Assembly (NCBI RefSeq): GCF_016863335.1
Contig: NZ_BOOR01000063.1
Span: 1-64,000, forward strand
DNA from: Planotetraspora thailandica
GTDB taxonomy: Bacteria > Actinomycetota > Actinomycetes > Streptosporangiales > Streptosporangiaceae
DNA: 64,000 nucleotides
Reading direction: 5' to 3'
The translations under genes were made by a program, and so were the position numbers. Below are positions 33,632-42,617 of the stretch, piece after piece. The first letter of the stretch is position 1; every line of letters begins with the position of its first letter. The notes beneath the pieces were generated by a model, which did no database searches, was not told the origin of the DNA, and saw nothing but the letters and a program-made list of their open reading frames with translations.

Positions 33632-34557
33632 CCGGCGATCCCGCGGTCGAGACCGTACACGGGCTCGAAACCGGTGTCGGCGCGCAGCCGCGTGATGTCG
33701 AGATGCGCGTCGGCCTCGGGCGCGTACGGCCCCCGCCCTTCCCTGAGCACGCCGCGAACATCCGTTCCGGGTACGGCGCGGCCGATCGCCTCGGCGACCT
33801 CACGGTTGCCGACCGACCGGCCGCCGCCGACGTTGTAGGTGAGGTGGCTCAGCGTGGGAGCCGTCTGCAGCAGCGCGAGAGCGCGGCCGCAGTCGGCGGC
33901 GTAGCACATGTCGGTCGCGTCCTCCGCGTACAGGGGGCCGGGGATCGCGGTGCCGTTCACCGCGGAGTGCACGAGCTGAGGCGTGCCGAAGAACGGCGAG
34001 ACCGGGCGGGCGAGCGGACCCCAAACAGCCCCGATCCTGGCGCTGACGACCTGCATGCCGGCCTGCGCGGAGACGGCGTTCGCGACGATCTCGGCGCTCT
34101 TCTTGTGCGCCGGGATCGTGTGCGCGCTGCCGATCGGCAGCGGCATGTCCTCCCGATACACCCCGCCGGCCGGGGTGACGCCGCCGTAGACGCCGATGGT
34201 GCTCGCCACCACCATCCGCGTGACGCCCCACTCCCGCGCGGCGCGCAGGATGGTGAACAGCGCCTGCGTGTTCGCCTGCAGTTCGTCGAGCGGTGAGCGG
34301 CCGCCCATGGCGGCCGCGGCCAGGTGCACGATCCCGGTGATCTCATGACGCTTTCCGACCTCCAGGACTGATTCGAGGTCGGTGCAGTCCAGCCGTTCCG
34401 TCACCAGGCGGTCGCCGGTTGTGGAGCTGCCGGGGGTGAGGAAGCCCGGCACCTCCCTGGCGCTGCGCCCGGCGGCCACGCACCGCTCCCCCATGTCCAG
34501 CAACGCCCGGCAGGTGTGCGAGCCGATGAAGCCCAGTCCGCCTGTCACAAGGATCAC
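33595..34557 (-). CDS. NAD(P)-dependent epimerase/dehydratase (extended SDR)
   Basis: A 320-residue nucleotide-sugar-epimerase-like protein. The cofactor motif is MILVTGGLGFIGSHT, HLAAAAMGG follows, and STIGVYGG gives the catalytic serine/threonine strand. The expected Y-x3-K reads IPAHKKSAE, so the tyrosine position is Ile while the lysine is present; activity may be changed or lost. The GTG start follows GGAGAAGTC. It is divergent from a MarR gene with two palindromes between and is the likely target of that regulator. Confidence 0.85.
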   Translation of the reverse strand: MILVTGGLGFIGSHTCRALLDMGERCVAAGRSAREVPGFLTPGSSTTGDRLVTERLDCTDLESVLEVGKRHEITGIVHLAAAAMGGRSPLDELQANTQALFTILRAAREWGVTRMVVASTIGVYGGVTPAGGVYREDMPLPIGSAHTIPAHKKSAEIVANAVSAQAGMQVVSARIGAVWGPLARPVSPFFGTPQLVHSAVNGTAIPGPLYAEDATDMCYAADCGRALALLQTAPTLSHLTYNVGGGRSVGNREVAEAIGRAVPGTDVRGVLREGRGPYAPEADAHLDITRLRADTGFEPVYGLDRGIAGYVAWLTAGNPR

Positions 34558-34569
34558 GACTTCTCCATT

Positions 34570-34619
34570 CGTTAGCGAGCTAATGAGAAGGTAGCGGCCG
34601 GATCGTTAGCATGCAAACG
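34570..34619. promoter_or_regulatory. Two MarR-type operators in the divergent promoter
   Basis: cgttagcgagctaatg (34570-34585) and cgttagcatgcaaacg (34604-34619) are near-perfect palindromes sharing cgttagc, with centres 34 bp apart. They lie between the epimerase and MarR starts, which suggests repression of both. Confidence 0.7.
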
Positions 34620-34636
34620 ATTCGTAGAATGAGCCG

Positions 34637-35101
34637 GTGACCGAACTTGTCAGGCTGCTCACCCGGGCCCAGAAGCTCCTGCGGGCCGCGGCCGACGACG
34701 CGATGAGCCGTCACGGTGTGCGCGTCGGGCAGAACCTCGTGCTCGAGGTGCTCTGGGAATCCGACGGCCTGACCCCGGGCGAGCTCGCCGCCCGCCTGCA
34801 CATCACCACGCCGACGGTCGTCAACACGGCCACCCGGATGGAGTCGGCCGGTCTGCTCGTGCGGCGCAAGGACCCGGCCGACGGCCGGCTCGTTCGCCTG
34901 CACCTCACGCCGAAGGCCCGCGCCGCGCAGCGGCCGATCGAGGAGGCCCGGCGGCGGCTCGCCGAGCACGCCACGGCGACCCTCACCGACGAGGAGCGCC
35001 GCCACCTGCGCAGCGCGCTAGAGAAGATCATCAAGCAGATGAGCGACGAGGACAACCCGCTCGACCCGGCGGTGCCTAAAGGAACGTCGTCACCCGAGTA
35101 G
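34637..35101 (+). CDS. MarR family transcriptional regulator
   Basis: A 154-residue winged-helix regulator. The DNA-binding region reads LTPGELAARLHITTPTVVNTATRMESAGLLVRRKDPADGRLVRLHLT, the classic MarR wing with DxRxxR-like DPADGRLVRL. Flanking helices form the dimer interface. It starts at GTG 34637 and is divergent from the epimerase gene. The ligand is unknown. Confidence 0.92.
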   Translation: MTELVRLLTRAQKLLRAAADDAMSRHGVRVGQNLVLEVLWESDGLTPGELAARLHITTPTVVNTATRMESAGLLVRRKDPADGRLVRLHLTPKARAAQRPIEEARRRLAEHATATLTDEERRHLRSALEKIIKQMSDEDNPLDPAVPKGTSSPE

Positions 35102-35147
35102 TACGGACCGTCGGCGGCACGTTGTCACGCCTGCGACGAAAATCGGG

Positions 35148-36119
35148 TCAGGCGTAGAGCTTCTCCCAGGTCTGCGGGCCGACGACGCCGTCAACCGTGA
35201 TCTTCATCTTCTTCTGGAAAGCCTTGACGGCCGCCAGCGTCGCCGCGCCGAACTCGCCGTCGACGTCGAGTTCGTAGCCGTTCCCCCGCAGGAGCCTCTG
35301 CAAGTCCTCGACAACCTCAACGTTCGACGACCCCGGCTCGATGACCACCGTGCGCTGTGCGGATTTCAATGTGCCCGGCGTGCCGGTGGCCGAGTCGGCT
35401 CCGGCGTCGCCCTGGTTCCCCTGCGGGGCCGACTTCATCGCGGCGCGGGTCTTCGGCCCGACCTCGCCGTCGGCGTCGAGCTTCATCGCCCGCTGAAACG
35501 CCCGCGTGCTCGCGTCGGTCTGGTCGCCGAAGTCGCCGTCCACGACCAGGCCCGCCCCGTGCTTGTTGAGATCCTTCTGCCACGCCTCGACTGCCGGACC
35601 GGTCGAGCCCTTCCGGAGGATCTCATCGGCGTCGCCCTCTGAATGCGCCCGCGTGTCATCGCCGCCATAGGCGGGGTGACCGTAGCCATAAATGCGCGAC
35701 TCGTCGCGGTCGATCCATTTCTCATAAACACCGTCACCCGCGTAATACCGGCCCTTGAGCGACCCGCTGGTGTTTCCCCCGACCGTCCGGATCTGCCGCG
35801 CGTTGACCTCGGTCACAATCTCGACATGCGTTCCGCCGTCCGGGCCGTAGAAAACAAGGTCGCCCACGTGCGGGGTCGGGGAGAAAAGGCCCCGCTGCCT
35901 GAACCAGCTCGCGCCGATCTCGCACCCGGCCGTCAGCGGAACCAGATTTCCGGCATCGCACTCGTGGAAGGCCCACACAACGAAGGTCATGCACCACGGC
36001 TGATTCTGGGACCACTCAAGCCCCGGCACGGCGGAGCTGTACTTCTGGTGGTTGGTCGCCTTCTCCCGATAACCGACCTCGTGCTTAGCCGTACTGATGA
36101 CGTTTTGCGCAGTCGTCAT
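35148..36119 (-). CDS. CHAP-domain and peptidoglycan-binding protein (lysin-like)
   Basis: A 323-residue putative wall hydrolase. The N-terminal CHAP domain (about 1-150) has the catalytic Cys in NQPWCMTFVVWAF and the His in GGTHVEIV. Two PG_binding_1 domains follow: AWQKDLNKHG ... EVGPKTRAAM (about 175-235) and VEDLQRLLRGNGYELDVDGEFG ... VVGPQTWEKLYA (about 260-323). No signal peptide or membrane segment is present, as in phage endolysins. No phage genes are nearby. A near-consensus promoter lies about 110 bases upstream. Confidence 0.88.
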   Translation of the reverse strand: MTTAQNVISTAKHEVGYREKATNHQKYSSAVPGLEWSQNQPWCMTFVVWAFHECDAGNLVPLTAGCEIGASWFRQRGLFSPTPHVGDLVFYGPDGGTHVEIVTEVNARQIRTVGGNTSGSLKGRYYAGDGVYEKWIDRDESRIYGYGHPAYGGDDTRAHSEGDADEILRKGSTGPAVEAWQKDLNKHGAGLVVDGDFGDQTDASTRAFQRAMKLDADGEVGPKTRAAMKSAPQGNQGDAGADSATGTPGTLKSAQRTVVIEPGSSNVEVVEDLQRLLRGNGYELDVDGEFGAATLAAVKAFQKKMKITVDGVVGPQTWEKLYA

Positions 36120-36227
36120 GTTCAGCCCTTCAAAAACGAGCCATGGCACCGGCGATTTCCCGGCAGGAGGACGACCGGAATCGCATACGTCCATCGCCCG
36201 AGGCCGCGAACGCGTCCTTCATGATCC

Positions 36228-36255
36228 TTTATACGCTTCTCATGGTATTCGTCAA
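36228..36255 (-). promoter_or_regulatory. Sigma70-like promoter for the CHAP gene
   Basis: On the minus strand TTGACG (36250-36255) and TATAAA (36228-36233) have a 16-base spacer. A transcript would start near 36221 and have a leader of about 100 bases before ATG 36119. The -10 is unusually close to consensus for this genome. Confidence 0.65.
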
Positions 36256-36384
36256 CGGCCTTTCGTCGCCGTGCACTGCGGGCACCCGAAATCGAATTAC
36301 CGGCTGCGGGAGGACCTTTTCTCCGACTGCATCGAGCGGGCGGGGGTCCCACCTGGTGGGGTCGCCCGGCTTCGGGTCTCGCCG

Positions 36385-37278
36385 TCAGCGCAAGGCCGGG
36401 GTGAAGACAGGGGTCAGCGCGTCTCCGGCGTCAGGGTCGGAGCCCACGCCACCGGGCCAGGCGACCGTCGCCGTGTGCCTCCTGCCGTCCAGCACCAGTT
36501 CGACCCCGATCGTGTACGGCTCCCGCCCGACGGCCCCCCTGACCTTCTCGATGGGCACCTCCGCTCTGAAGGCCGCCTCTCCCCTCGCCTGGCAGCCGTC
36601 GTCCTGCCGGGCGAGCTCGTAGGCGGCCCTGCCGTTGCGTCCGGTGACGGTCAGCGTGGCCGTGGCCTCGCGCGGCGTCTCGCCGAGGTGGGCGACGGCG
36701 AGCTCGAAGGAGCCGTAGTTGTCCGCCTCGCCCTGGTTGTCATGGAAGGCACTGAGACTCGCCCGCGGCTCGGGGGCGGGTCCGGAGCGCATCAGGGTGA
36801 CGGCGAACGCGGCAAAGAGGTCTCCCCCGTCCGGGCCCCTGCCGGACACGTCGATCCGGTAACTCCCTGCGGGCCCTGCCGGTTCGAGCCGCCACGTCTG
36901 CGGGCTCGCGGGGACGAGCCGGGCGGGGATCCGCACGTCGCACGGCTCCGGCCACGCCGTGGCGGGCTGCCGGAGCGTCGCCTCGAACGTCCAGCCCTTC
37001 AGGGGAGAGGAGAGAGTGATCTCTCCCGCCACCGATCCCAGGTCGGGGAGATGCTCGGGCCTGCCGTCCGCGCACGTGTTGCGATAGCAGTACGTGAACG
37101 CACGCAGGGAGACCTGCCTGCCCCCGCCGCGCATGACCACCGGAGGCGGCTCCGCGACACTCTCCCCAACGGGAGCCCCGGAGGCGGTCGGCTCGGGAGG
37201 AAGAGGGATCTCGGCATCCGCCCCGCAGGCCGTCATCACCACCAGGGACACGAGCCCTGCTGTCAGTCGCCACCGCAT
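36385..37278 (-). CDS. Hypothetical lipoprotein
   Basis: A 297-residue exported protein of unknown function. MRWRLTAGLVSLVVMTACGAD is a clear lipoprotein signal with Cys18. A Pro/Glu-rich linker follows, then a beta-rich part with cysteines in TYCYRNTCADG, EPCDVRIPA and DDGCQARG that may pair. ATG 37278 follows GGAGGCCGGG. It is single and neighbours give no functional clue. The 265-base gap to the CHAP gene holds that gene's promoter. Confidence 0.65.
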   Translation of the reverse strand: MRWRLTAGLVSLVVMTACGADAEIPLPPEPTASGAPVGESVAEPPPVVMRGGGRQVSLRAFTYCYRNTCADGRPEHLPDLGSVAGEITLSSPLKGWTFEATLRQPATAWPEPCDVRIPARLVPASPQTWRLEPAGPAGSYRIDVSGRGPDGGDLFAAFAVTLMRSGPAPEPRASLSAFHDNQGEADNYGSFELAVAHLGETPREATATLTVTGRNGRAAYELARQDDGCQARGEAAFRAEVPIEKVRGAVGREPYTIGVELVLDGRRHTATVAWPGGVGSDPDAGDALTPVFTPALR

Positions 37279-37504
37279 CCCGGCCTCCAGACGCTCTCCC
37301 CCTTGACGACGGATCACGCCCCCCGCCGGTTCAGTACTGGCCCGACGCCGGCTTCCGCTTTCTCGAGCCTGACGGCCTGAACTGGACTGATAGGCAATGC
37401 CTTTCACGCGATAGGGACAAACGATTGGACTCGCCATCCAAAGGGCAGGACGGTTGTATACAAGTAGTACGTATACACGCGTGTGTCATATGGAAGGGCT
37501 GCCC

Positions 37505-37978
37505 ATGACGTCGTCGCCCACGCAATCGCTGGAAGATCGGGTGCGTTCGATCGCCGCGCGACATCGTGACGAACGCGGTGCTCTGATGCCGATCCTCCAC
37601 GCCGTCATGGAAGAGATGGGTCACGTCGATCCGGCGGTGATCCCCGTCCTCGCCGACGAGCTGAACCTGTCGCGGGCCGACGTGTACGGCGTCATCACCT
37701 TCTATCACGACTTCCGGCAGACCCCACCCGGTCGCAGGACCGTACGCATCTGCCGGGCGGAGGCGTGCCAGGCGGTGGGCGCGGCCGAACTGGTGGACAG
37801 GGCGAAGTCGCGGCTCGGCGTCGGCTTCGGCGAGACGACCGCGGACGGCGCGGTCACTCTGGAGCAGGTCTTCTGCCTCGGCAACTGCGCGACCGGTCCC
37901 TCGGTCCAGGTCGACGACCGCTTGTACGGCCGGGTCAGCGCCGAGAAGCTGGACGGCATCCTCGAGGTGAGCGCATGA
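37505..37978 (+). CDS. fdsG: NAD-dependent formate dehydrogenase gamma subunit (NuoE-like)
   Basis: A 157-residue thioredoxin-like [2Fe-2S] protein. The four ligands fit ICRAEACQAVGA (C-x4-C) and FCLGNCATGPSV (C-x3-C), as in NuoE and FdsG. ADVYGVITFYHDF is the family's helix. ATG 37505 is preceded by GAAGGGC. It is the first gene of fdsGBAD, with an ATGA overlap to fdsB. With FdsB it forms the diaphorase module of the soluble enzyme. Confidence 0.93.
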   Translation: MTSSPTQSLEDRVRSIAARHRDERGALMPILHAVMEEMGHVDPAVIPVLADELNLSRADVYGVITFYHDFRQTPPGRRTVRICRAEACQAVGAAELVDRAKSRLGVGFGETTADGAVTLEQVFCLGNCATGPSVQVDDRLYGRVSAEKLDGILEVSA

Positions 37979-39531
37979 CCGTCCAGGAAGGCGTCGTCAC
38001 CGTTTACGTGCCTCGTGACTCCGCCGCCCGGTCCGTGGGCGCCGACGAGGTGGCCGAGGCCATCGCCGCCGCGGCCGGGCGGCCGGTGCACGTCGTGCGG
38101 AACGGCTCACGCGGCATGTTGTGGCTCGAACCCCTCGTCGAGGTGGAGACTCCCGCCGGCCGCGTCGCGTACGGCCCGGTCGCCCCGGAGGACGTCGAGG
38201 AGTTGGTCGCGGCCGGCATGCTCGACGGCGCCGGCCACCCGCTGTGCCTGGGCCCGACCGAGGAGATCGACTGGTTGCGTGACCAGACGCGCGTCACCTT
38301 CGCGCGGGTCGGCGTCGTCGACCCGCTCTCCGCCGGGGACTACATCGCACACGGCGGGCTCGCCGGATTGCGCCGCGCGCTGAGTTTGTCCCCCGAACAG
38401 GTCGTCGCCGAGATCACCGAATCCGGTCTGCGCGGCCGTGGCGGCGCCGGTTTCCCCGCCGGCATCAAATGGAAGACGGTGCAGGGCGCGGAATCGGACC
38501 TGAAGTTCGTGTGCTGCAACGCCGACGAGGGCGACAGCGGCACCTTCGCCGACCGGATGTTGATGGAGGGCGACCCGTTCACCCTGATCGAAGGCATGAC
38601 GATCGCCGCGTGGGCCGTTGGGGCCAGTGAGGGCTACATCTACGTGCGCTCGGAGTATCCGGACGCGATAGCCACGCTACGGGCCGCCATCTCCACCGCG
38701 TACGACCAGGGCTGGCTCGGCAAGCAGGTCCTCGACTCGGAGCTCTCTTTCGACCTGTTCGTGCGGGTCGGCGGGGGCGCGTACATCTGCGGCGAGGAGA
38801 CCTCCATGCTGGAGAGCCTGGAGGGCAAGCGCGGCATGGTCCGCGCCAAGCCGCCGATCCCCGCGCTCGAGGGCCTTTTCGGCAAGCCGACCGTGGTCAA
38901 CAACGTGCTCACCCTCGGCTCCGTACCGATGATCATGGCCGACGGCGCGGCCGCGTTCGCCGGCCTCGGCGTCGGCCGCTCCCGCGGCACACAGGTCTTC
39001 CAGCTCGGAGGCAACATCGCCCGAGGCGGCATCGTCGAGACCGCCTTCGGCGTCACCCTCGGCGAACTGGTGGAGGGCTACGGCGGCGGAACCCGTACGG
39101 GGCGGCCGGTGCGCGCGGTCCAGGTCGGCGGACCCCTCGGCGCCTACCTGCCGACCTCGCAGTTCCATCTGCCGATGGATTACGAGGCGTTCGCGGAGGC
39201 GGGCGCGATGGTGGGCCACGGCGGTGTGGTGGTCTTCGACGACACCGTGGACATGGCGGGCCAGGCGAGATTCGCCATGGAGTTCTGCGCCGCGGAGTCG
39301 TGCGGCAAGTGCACGCCCTGCCGGGTCGGGGCGGTCCGCGGGGTCGAGGTGATCGACCGGATCGTCGCCGGCGTGGACCGGCGGAAGAACCTGAAAGTGC
39401 TGGACGACCTGTGCGACCTGATGACCGAGGGCTCCCTGTGCGCCATGGGCGGCCTGACCCCGATGCCCGTGAAGAGCGCCCTCGCGCACTTCCCGGATGA
39501 CTTCGGAACGACGACGGAGGAGGGCCGATGA
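37975..39531 (+). CDS. fdsB: NAD-dependent formate dehydrogenase beta subunit (NuoF-like)
   Basis: A 518-residue NADH/FMN-binding subunit. The N-terminal ~130 residues are a thioredoxin-like domain found in FdsB and HoxF. Then come the NADH site GLRGRGGAGFPAGIKW, the FMN site CNADEGDSGTFADR, YICGEETSMLESLEG, and the N3 [4Fe-4S] ligands ESCGKCTPCRVG with a later Cys in GSLCAMGG. Overlaps both neighbours by ATGA, so the subunits are made together. It reduces NAD+ with electrons from formate. Confidence 0.95.
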   Translation: MTVQEGVVTVYVPRDSAARSVGADEVAEAIAAAAGRPVHVVRNGSRGMLWLEPLVEVETPAGRVAYGPVAPEDVEELVAAGMLDGAGHPLCLGPTEEIDWLRDQTRVTFARVGVVDPLSAGDYIAHGGLAGLRRALSLSPEQVVAEITESGLRGRGGAGFPAGIKWKTVQGAESDLKFVCCNADEGDSGTFADRMLMEGDPFTLIEGMTIAAWAVGASEGYIYVRSEYPDAIATLRAAISTAYDQGWLGKQVLDSELSFDLFVRVGGGAYICGEETSMLESLEGKRGMVRAKPPIPALEGLFGKPTVVNNVLTLGSVPMIMADGAAAFAGLGVGRSRGTQVFQLGGNIARGGIVETAFGVTLGELVEGYGGGTRTGRPVRAVQVGGPLGAYLPTSQFHLPMDYEAFAEAGAMVGHGGVVVFDDTVDMAGQARFAMEFCAAESCGKCTPCRVGAVRGVEVIDRIVAGVDRRKNLKVLDDLCDLMTEGSLCAMGGLTPMPVKSALAHFPDDFGTTTEEGR

Positions 39532-42323
39532 GCCTGATCAAGGAACAGGACTACGGCACGCCGGCCCGTCCGGGCGAGGCGACCGTGTCCGTGGAGATCG
39601 ACGGCAAGACCGTGCTGGTCCCCGAGGGAACCTCGGTGATGCGGGCCGCCGCCGAGGCCGGCATCGACATCCCGAAACTCTGCGCCACCGACAGCCTCGA
39701 ACCCTTCGGGTCCTGCCGGCTCTGCCTGGTGGACATCGACGGGCGCAAGGGCTCCCCCGCGTCGTGCACCACGCCCTGCACGCCCGGCATGAAGGTGCGC
39801 ACCCAGACGCCCAAGCTGGCCGAACTGCGCCGCGGCGTCATGGAGCTGTACATCTCCGACCACCCCCTGGACTGCCTGACCTGCCCGACCAACGGCGACT
39901 GCGAGCTGCAGGACATGGCCGGGGTCGTCGGCCTGCGGGAGGTCCGCTACGGGTTCGACGGGGAGAACCACCTCGACCTGCCGACCGACAGCTCCAACCC
40001 CTACTTCGACTACGACGCGAGCAAGTGCATCGCGTGCTCCCGGTGTGTGCGCGCCTGCGACGAGGTGCAGGGCACGTTCGCCCTGACGCTCGAGGGCCGG
40101 GGCTTCGCCACCAAGATCGCCGCAGGCGCCGGCGGCAGCTTCATGGAGTCCGACTGTGTGTCCTGTGGCGCCTGCGTGCAGGCCTGCCCGACGGCCACGC
40201 TGCAGGAGCGTTCCGTGGTCGAGCTCGGCATGCCGACCCGCAGCGTGCTCACCACCTGCGCCTACTGCGGCGTGGGCTGCTCGTTCAAGGCCGAGCTGCG
40301 CGGCGACGAGGTCGTCCGCATGGTGCCGTACAAGGACGGCAAGGCCAACGAGGGGCACTCCTGCGTCAAGGGCCGCTTCGCCTTCGGCTACGCCTCCCAC
40401 CCCGACCGTCAGCTGAAGCCGCTGATGCGCGAGCGGATCACCGACCCGTGGCGTGAGGTGGAGTGGGCCGAGGCTGTCGACTACGTCGGCCGGCGCATGC
40501 TCGAGATCCAGGCGCACCACGGTGGGGGCGCGATCGGCGGGATCACCTCCTCGCGCTGCACCAACGAGGAGGTCTACGCCGTCCAGAAGATGGTGCGCGC
40601 GGCCTTCGGCAACAACAACGTCGACACCTGCGCCCGGGTGTGCCACTCGCCGACCGGTTACGGCCTCAAGCAGACGTACGGCACGTCGGCCGGCACCCAG
40701 GACTTCAAGTCCGTCGAGAAGGCCGACGTCATCCTCGTCATCGGCGCCAACCCGACCGACGCCCACCCGGTGTTCGCGTCCCGGATCAAGCGCAGGCTGC
40801 GCCAGGGCGCCAAGCTCATCGTGGCCGACCCGCGCAAGATCGACCTGGTCCGGTCCCCGCACATCGAGGCCCAGCACCACCTGCGCCTGATGCCCGGCAC
40901 CAACGTGGCGCTGATCAACGCCATGGCGCACGTCGTGGTGACCGAGGGGCTCGTGGACCGCGAGTTCGTCGCGGAGCGCTGCGAGGACTTCGCGGAGTGG
41001 GAGCGGTTCATCGCCGGCCCCGAACACAGCCCGGAGGCGGTCGAGGAGATCACCGGCGTTCCGGCCGCCGAGGTGCGGGCCGCGACCCGCCTCTACGCCG
41101 GTGCGCGCAACGCGACCATCATGTACGGCCTGGGTGTCACCGAGCACAGCCAGGGCTCGACCATGGTGATGGGCATGGCCAACCTCGCCATGGCGACGGG
41201 CAACATCGGCCGTGAGGGCGTCGGGGTGAACCCCCTGCGCGGGCAGAACAACGTGCAGGGCTCGTGCGACATGGGCTCCTTCCCGCACGAACTGCCCGGC
41301 TACCGCCACGTGTCCGACGACGCGGTGCGCAGCGTCTTCGAGACGTTGTGGGGCCGCACGCTCCAGTCGGAGCCGGGTCTGCGCATCCCCAACATGTTCG
41401 ACGCGGCGATCGACGGGTCGTTCCGCGCGCTGTTCGTGCAGGGCGAGGACATCGTCCAGTCCGACCCGAACACCAAGCACGTCACCGCGGCCCTGTCCGC
41501 GATGGACCTCGTGGTCGTGCAGGACCTGTTCCTCAACGAGACCTCGAAGTACGCGCACGTGTTCCTGCCGGGCACCTCGTTCCTGGAGAAGGACGGGACG
41601 TTCACCAACGCCGAGCGCCGGATCAACCGGGTGCGCCCGGTGATGGCGCCCAAGACCGGCAAGCACGAATGGCAGATCGTGTGCGAGATCGCGCAGGCGA
41701 TGGGCTACCCGATGAAGTACGACAACTCAGCCCAGATCATGGACGAGATCGCGATGACCACCCCGACCTTCTCGGGTGTGTCGTTCGCCAAGCTCGACCA
41801 GGTGGGCAGTGTCCAGTGGCCCTGCAACGACAACGCGCCCGAGGGAACTCCGATCATGCACATCAATGAGTTCGTCCGGGGCAAGGGACGGTTCGTCGAG
41901 ACGGTCTACGTGCCGACGCAGGAGCGCAGCACCAGGAAGTTCCCGCTGATCCTCACCACCGGGCGCATCCTGTCCCAGTACAACGTCGGCGCGCAGACCC
42001 GGCGCACCGGCAACACGGCCTGGCACCCGGAGGACCTCCTCGAAATGCACCCGCACGACGCCGAGGTGCGCGGCGTCCGCGACGGCGACACGGTCTCGCT
42101 GGTCAGCCGGGTCGGGGAGACCAGCCTGCGGGTGAAGATCGACGATCGGATGCCCGTCGGCGTCGTCTACACGACCTTCCATCACCCGGTGACGGGGGCC
42201 AACGTGGTGACCACCGAGCACTCGGACTGGGCCACCAACTGTCCCGAGTACAAGGTCACCGCGGTGGAGGTGGCGTTGAAGAACCCTGCCCCCGCGCAGA
42301 CCGTCCCGGCGATGGCGGAGTGA
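39528..42323 (+). CDS. fdsA: NAD-dependent formate dehydrogenase alpha subunit (Mo-bisMGD)
   Basis: Catalytic subunit, 931 residues. Order: [2Fe-2S] domain (CRLCLVD), NuoG-type His/Cys cluster (HPLDCLTCPTNGDCELQ), two [4Fe-4S] (CIACSRCVRACDEV and CVSCGACVQACPTA), then the molybdopterin domain with its own cluster (CAYCGVGCSFKAEL). The active-site metal ligand is a cysteine in CARVCHSPTGYGL, in place of selenocysteine, as in Rhodobacter and Cupriavidus FdsA. The C-terminal dinucleotide-binding barrel ends near NVVTTEHSDWATNCPEYK. The enzyme oxidises formate to CO2 in the cytoplasm. Confidence 0.96.
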   Translation: MSLIKEQDYGTPARPGEATVSVEIDGKTVLVPEGTSVMRAAAEAGIDIPKLCATDSLEPFGSCRLCLVDIDGRKGSPASCTTPCTPGMKVRTQTPKLAELRRGVMELYISDHPLDCLTCPTNGDCELQDMAGVVGLREVRYGFDGENHLDLPTDSSNPYFDYDASKCIACSRCVRACDEVQGTFALTLEGRGFATKIAAGAGGSFMESDCVSCGACVQACPTATLQERSVVELGMPTRSVLTTCAYCGVGCSFKAELRGDEVVRMVPYKDGKANEGHSCVKGRFAFGYASHPDRQLKPLMRERITDPWREVEWAEAVDYVGRRMLEIQAHHGGGAIGGITSSRCTNEEVYAVQKMVRAAFGNNNVDTCARVCHSPTGYGLKQTYGTSAGTQDFKSVEKADVILVIGANPTDAHPVFASRIKRRLRQGAKLIVADPRKIDLVRSPHIEAQHHLRLMPGTNVALINAMAHVVVTEGLVDREFVAERCEDFAEWERFIAGPEHSPEAVEEITGVPAAEVRAATRLYAGARNATIMYGLGVTEHSQGSTMVMGMANLAMATGNIGREGVGVNPLRGQNNVQGSCDMGSFPHELPGYRHVSDDAVRSVFETLWGRTLQSEPGLRIPNMFDAAIDGSFRALFVQGEDIVQSDPNTKHVTAALSAMDLVVVQDLFLNETSKYAHVFLPGTSFLEKDGTFTNAERRINRVRPVMAPKTGKHEWQIVCEIAQAMGYPMKYDNSAQIMDEIAMTTPTFSGVSFAKLDQVGSVQWPCNDNAPEGTPIMHINEFVRGKGRFVETVYVPTQERSTRKFPLILTTGRILSQYNVGAQTRRTGNTAWHPEDLLEMHPHDAEVRGVRDGDTVSLVSRVGETSLRVKIDDRMPVGVVYTTFHHPVTGANVVTTEHSDWATNCPEYKVTAVEVALKNPAPAQTVPAMAE

Positions 42324-42327
42324 GATC

Positions 42328-42558
42328 GTGACGTCGACGCACACGCCTCCTCACATCCGGCTCGCAAACGAGATCGCCGCCCAGTTCCAGCAGCGTGACC
42401 CGGCCGCCGCGTCCCGGGAGATCGCCGACCACATCCGGACCTTCTGGGATCCCCGGATGCGGTCCAAGCTGATCGCCGACGCCGGTAGGACCGGCAGCGG
42501 CCTGGACCCGCTCGCCGTGGCCGCCGCCGCCCTGCTCCCGCGGCCCACCGGCACCTGA
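42328..42558 (+). CDS. fdsD: Formate dehydrogenase delta subunit
   Basis: A 76-residue accessory subunit. IRLANEIAAQFQQRDP and IADHIRTFWDPRMRSKL are the conserved blocks of FdsD. It starts at GTG four bases after fdsA. FdsD is needed for full stability or activity in characterised enzymes. No fdhD (sulfurtransferase for the cofactor) gene accompanies the operon in this window. Confidence 0.92.
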   Translation: MTSTHTPPHIRLANEIAAQFQQRDPAAASREIADHIRTFWDPRMRSKLIADAGRTGSGLDPLAVAAAALLPRPTGT

Positions 42559-42569
42559 ACGGAAATCCC

Positions 42570-42606
42570 GCCGGCGCCGCATGCCTGAGTCGCATGCGGC
42601 GCCGGC
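42570..42606. terminator. Strong hairpin terminator after fdsGBAD
   Basis: A perfect 15-bp stem, gccggcgccgcatgc (42570-42584) with gcatgcggcgccggc (42592-42606) and a 7-base loop. It lies 12 bases after fdsD and 12 before the end of the convergent TetR gene. Confidence 0.8.
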
Positions 42607-42617
42607 CTGCTGCGGCC

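Noticed and set aside
35148-36119. Prophage lysis module
   Set aside because: Only the lysin-like gene is present; no holin, tail, integrase or attachment site was seen around it.
39180-41666. Long minus-strand frame of 828 codons opposite fdsB/fdsA
   Set aside because: It is the antisense shadow of well-conserved formate dehydrogenase genes, rich in His/Arg/Gly low-complexity sequence, with no recognisable domain.
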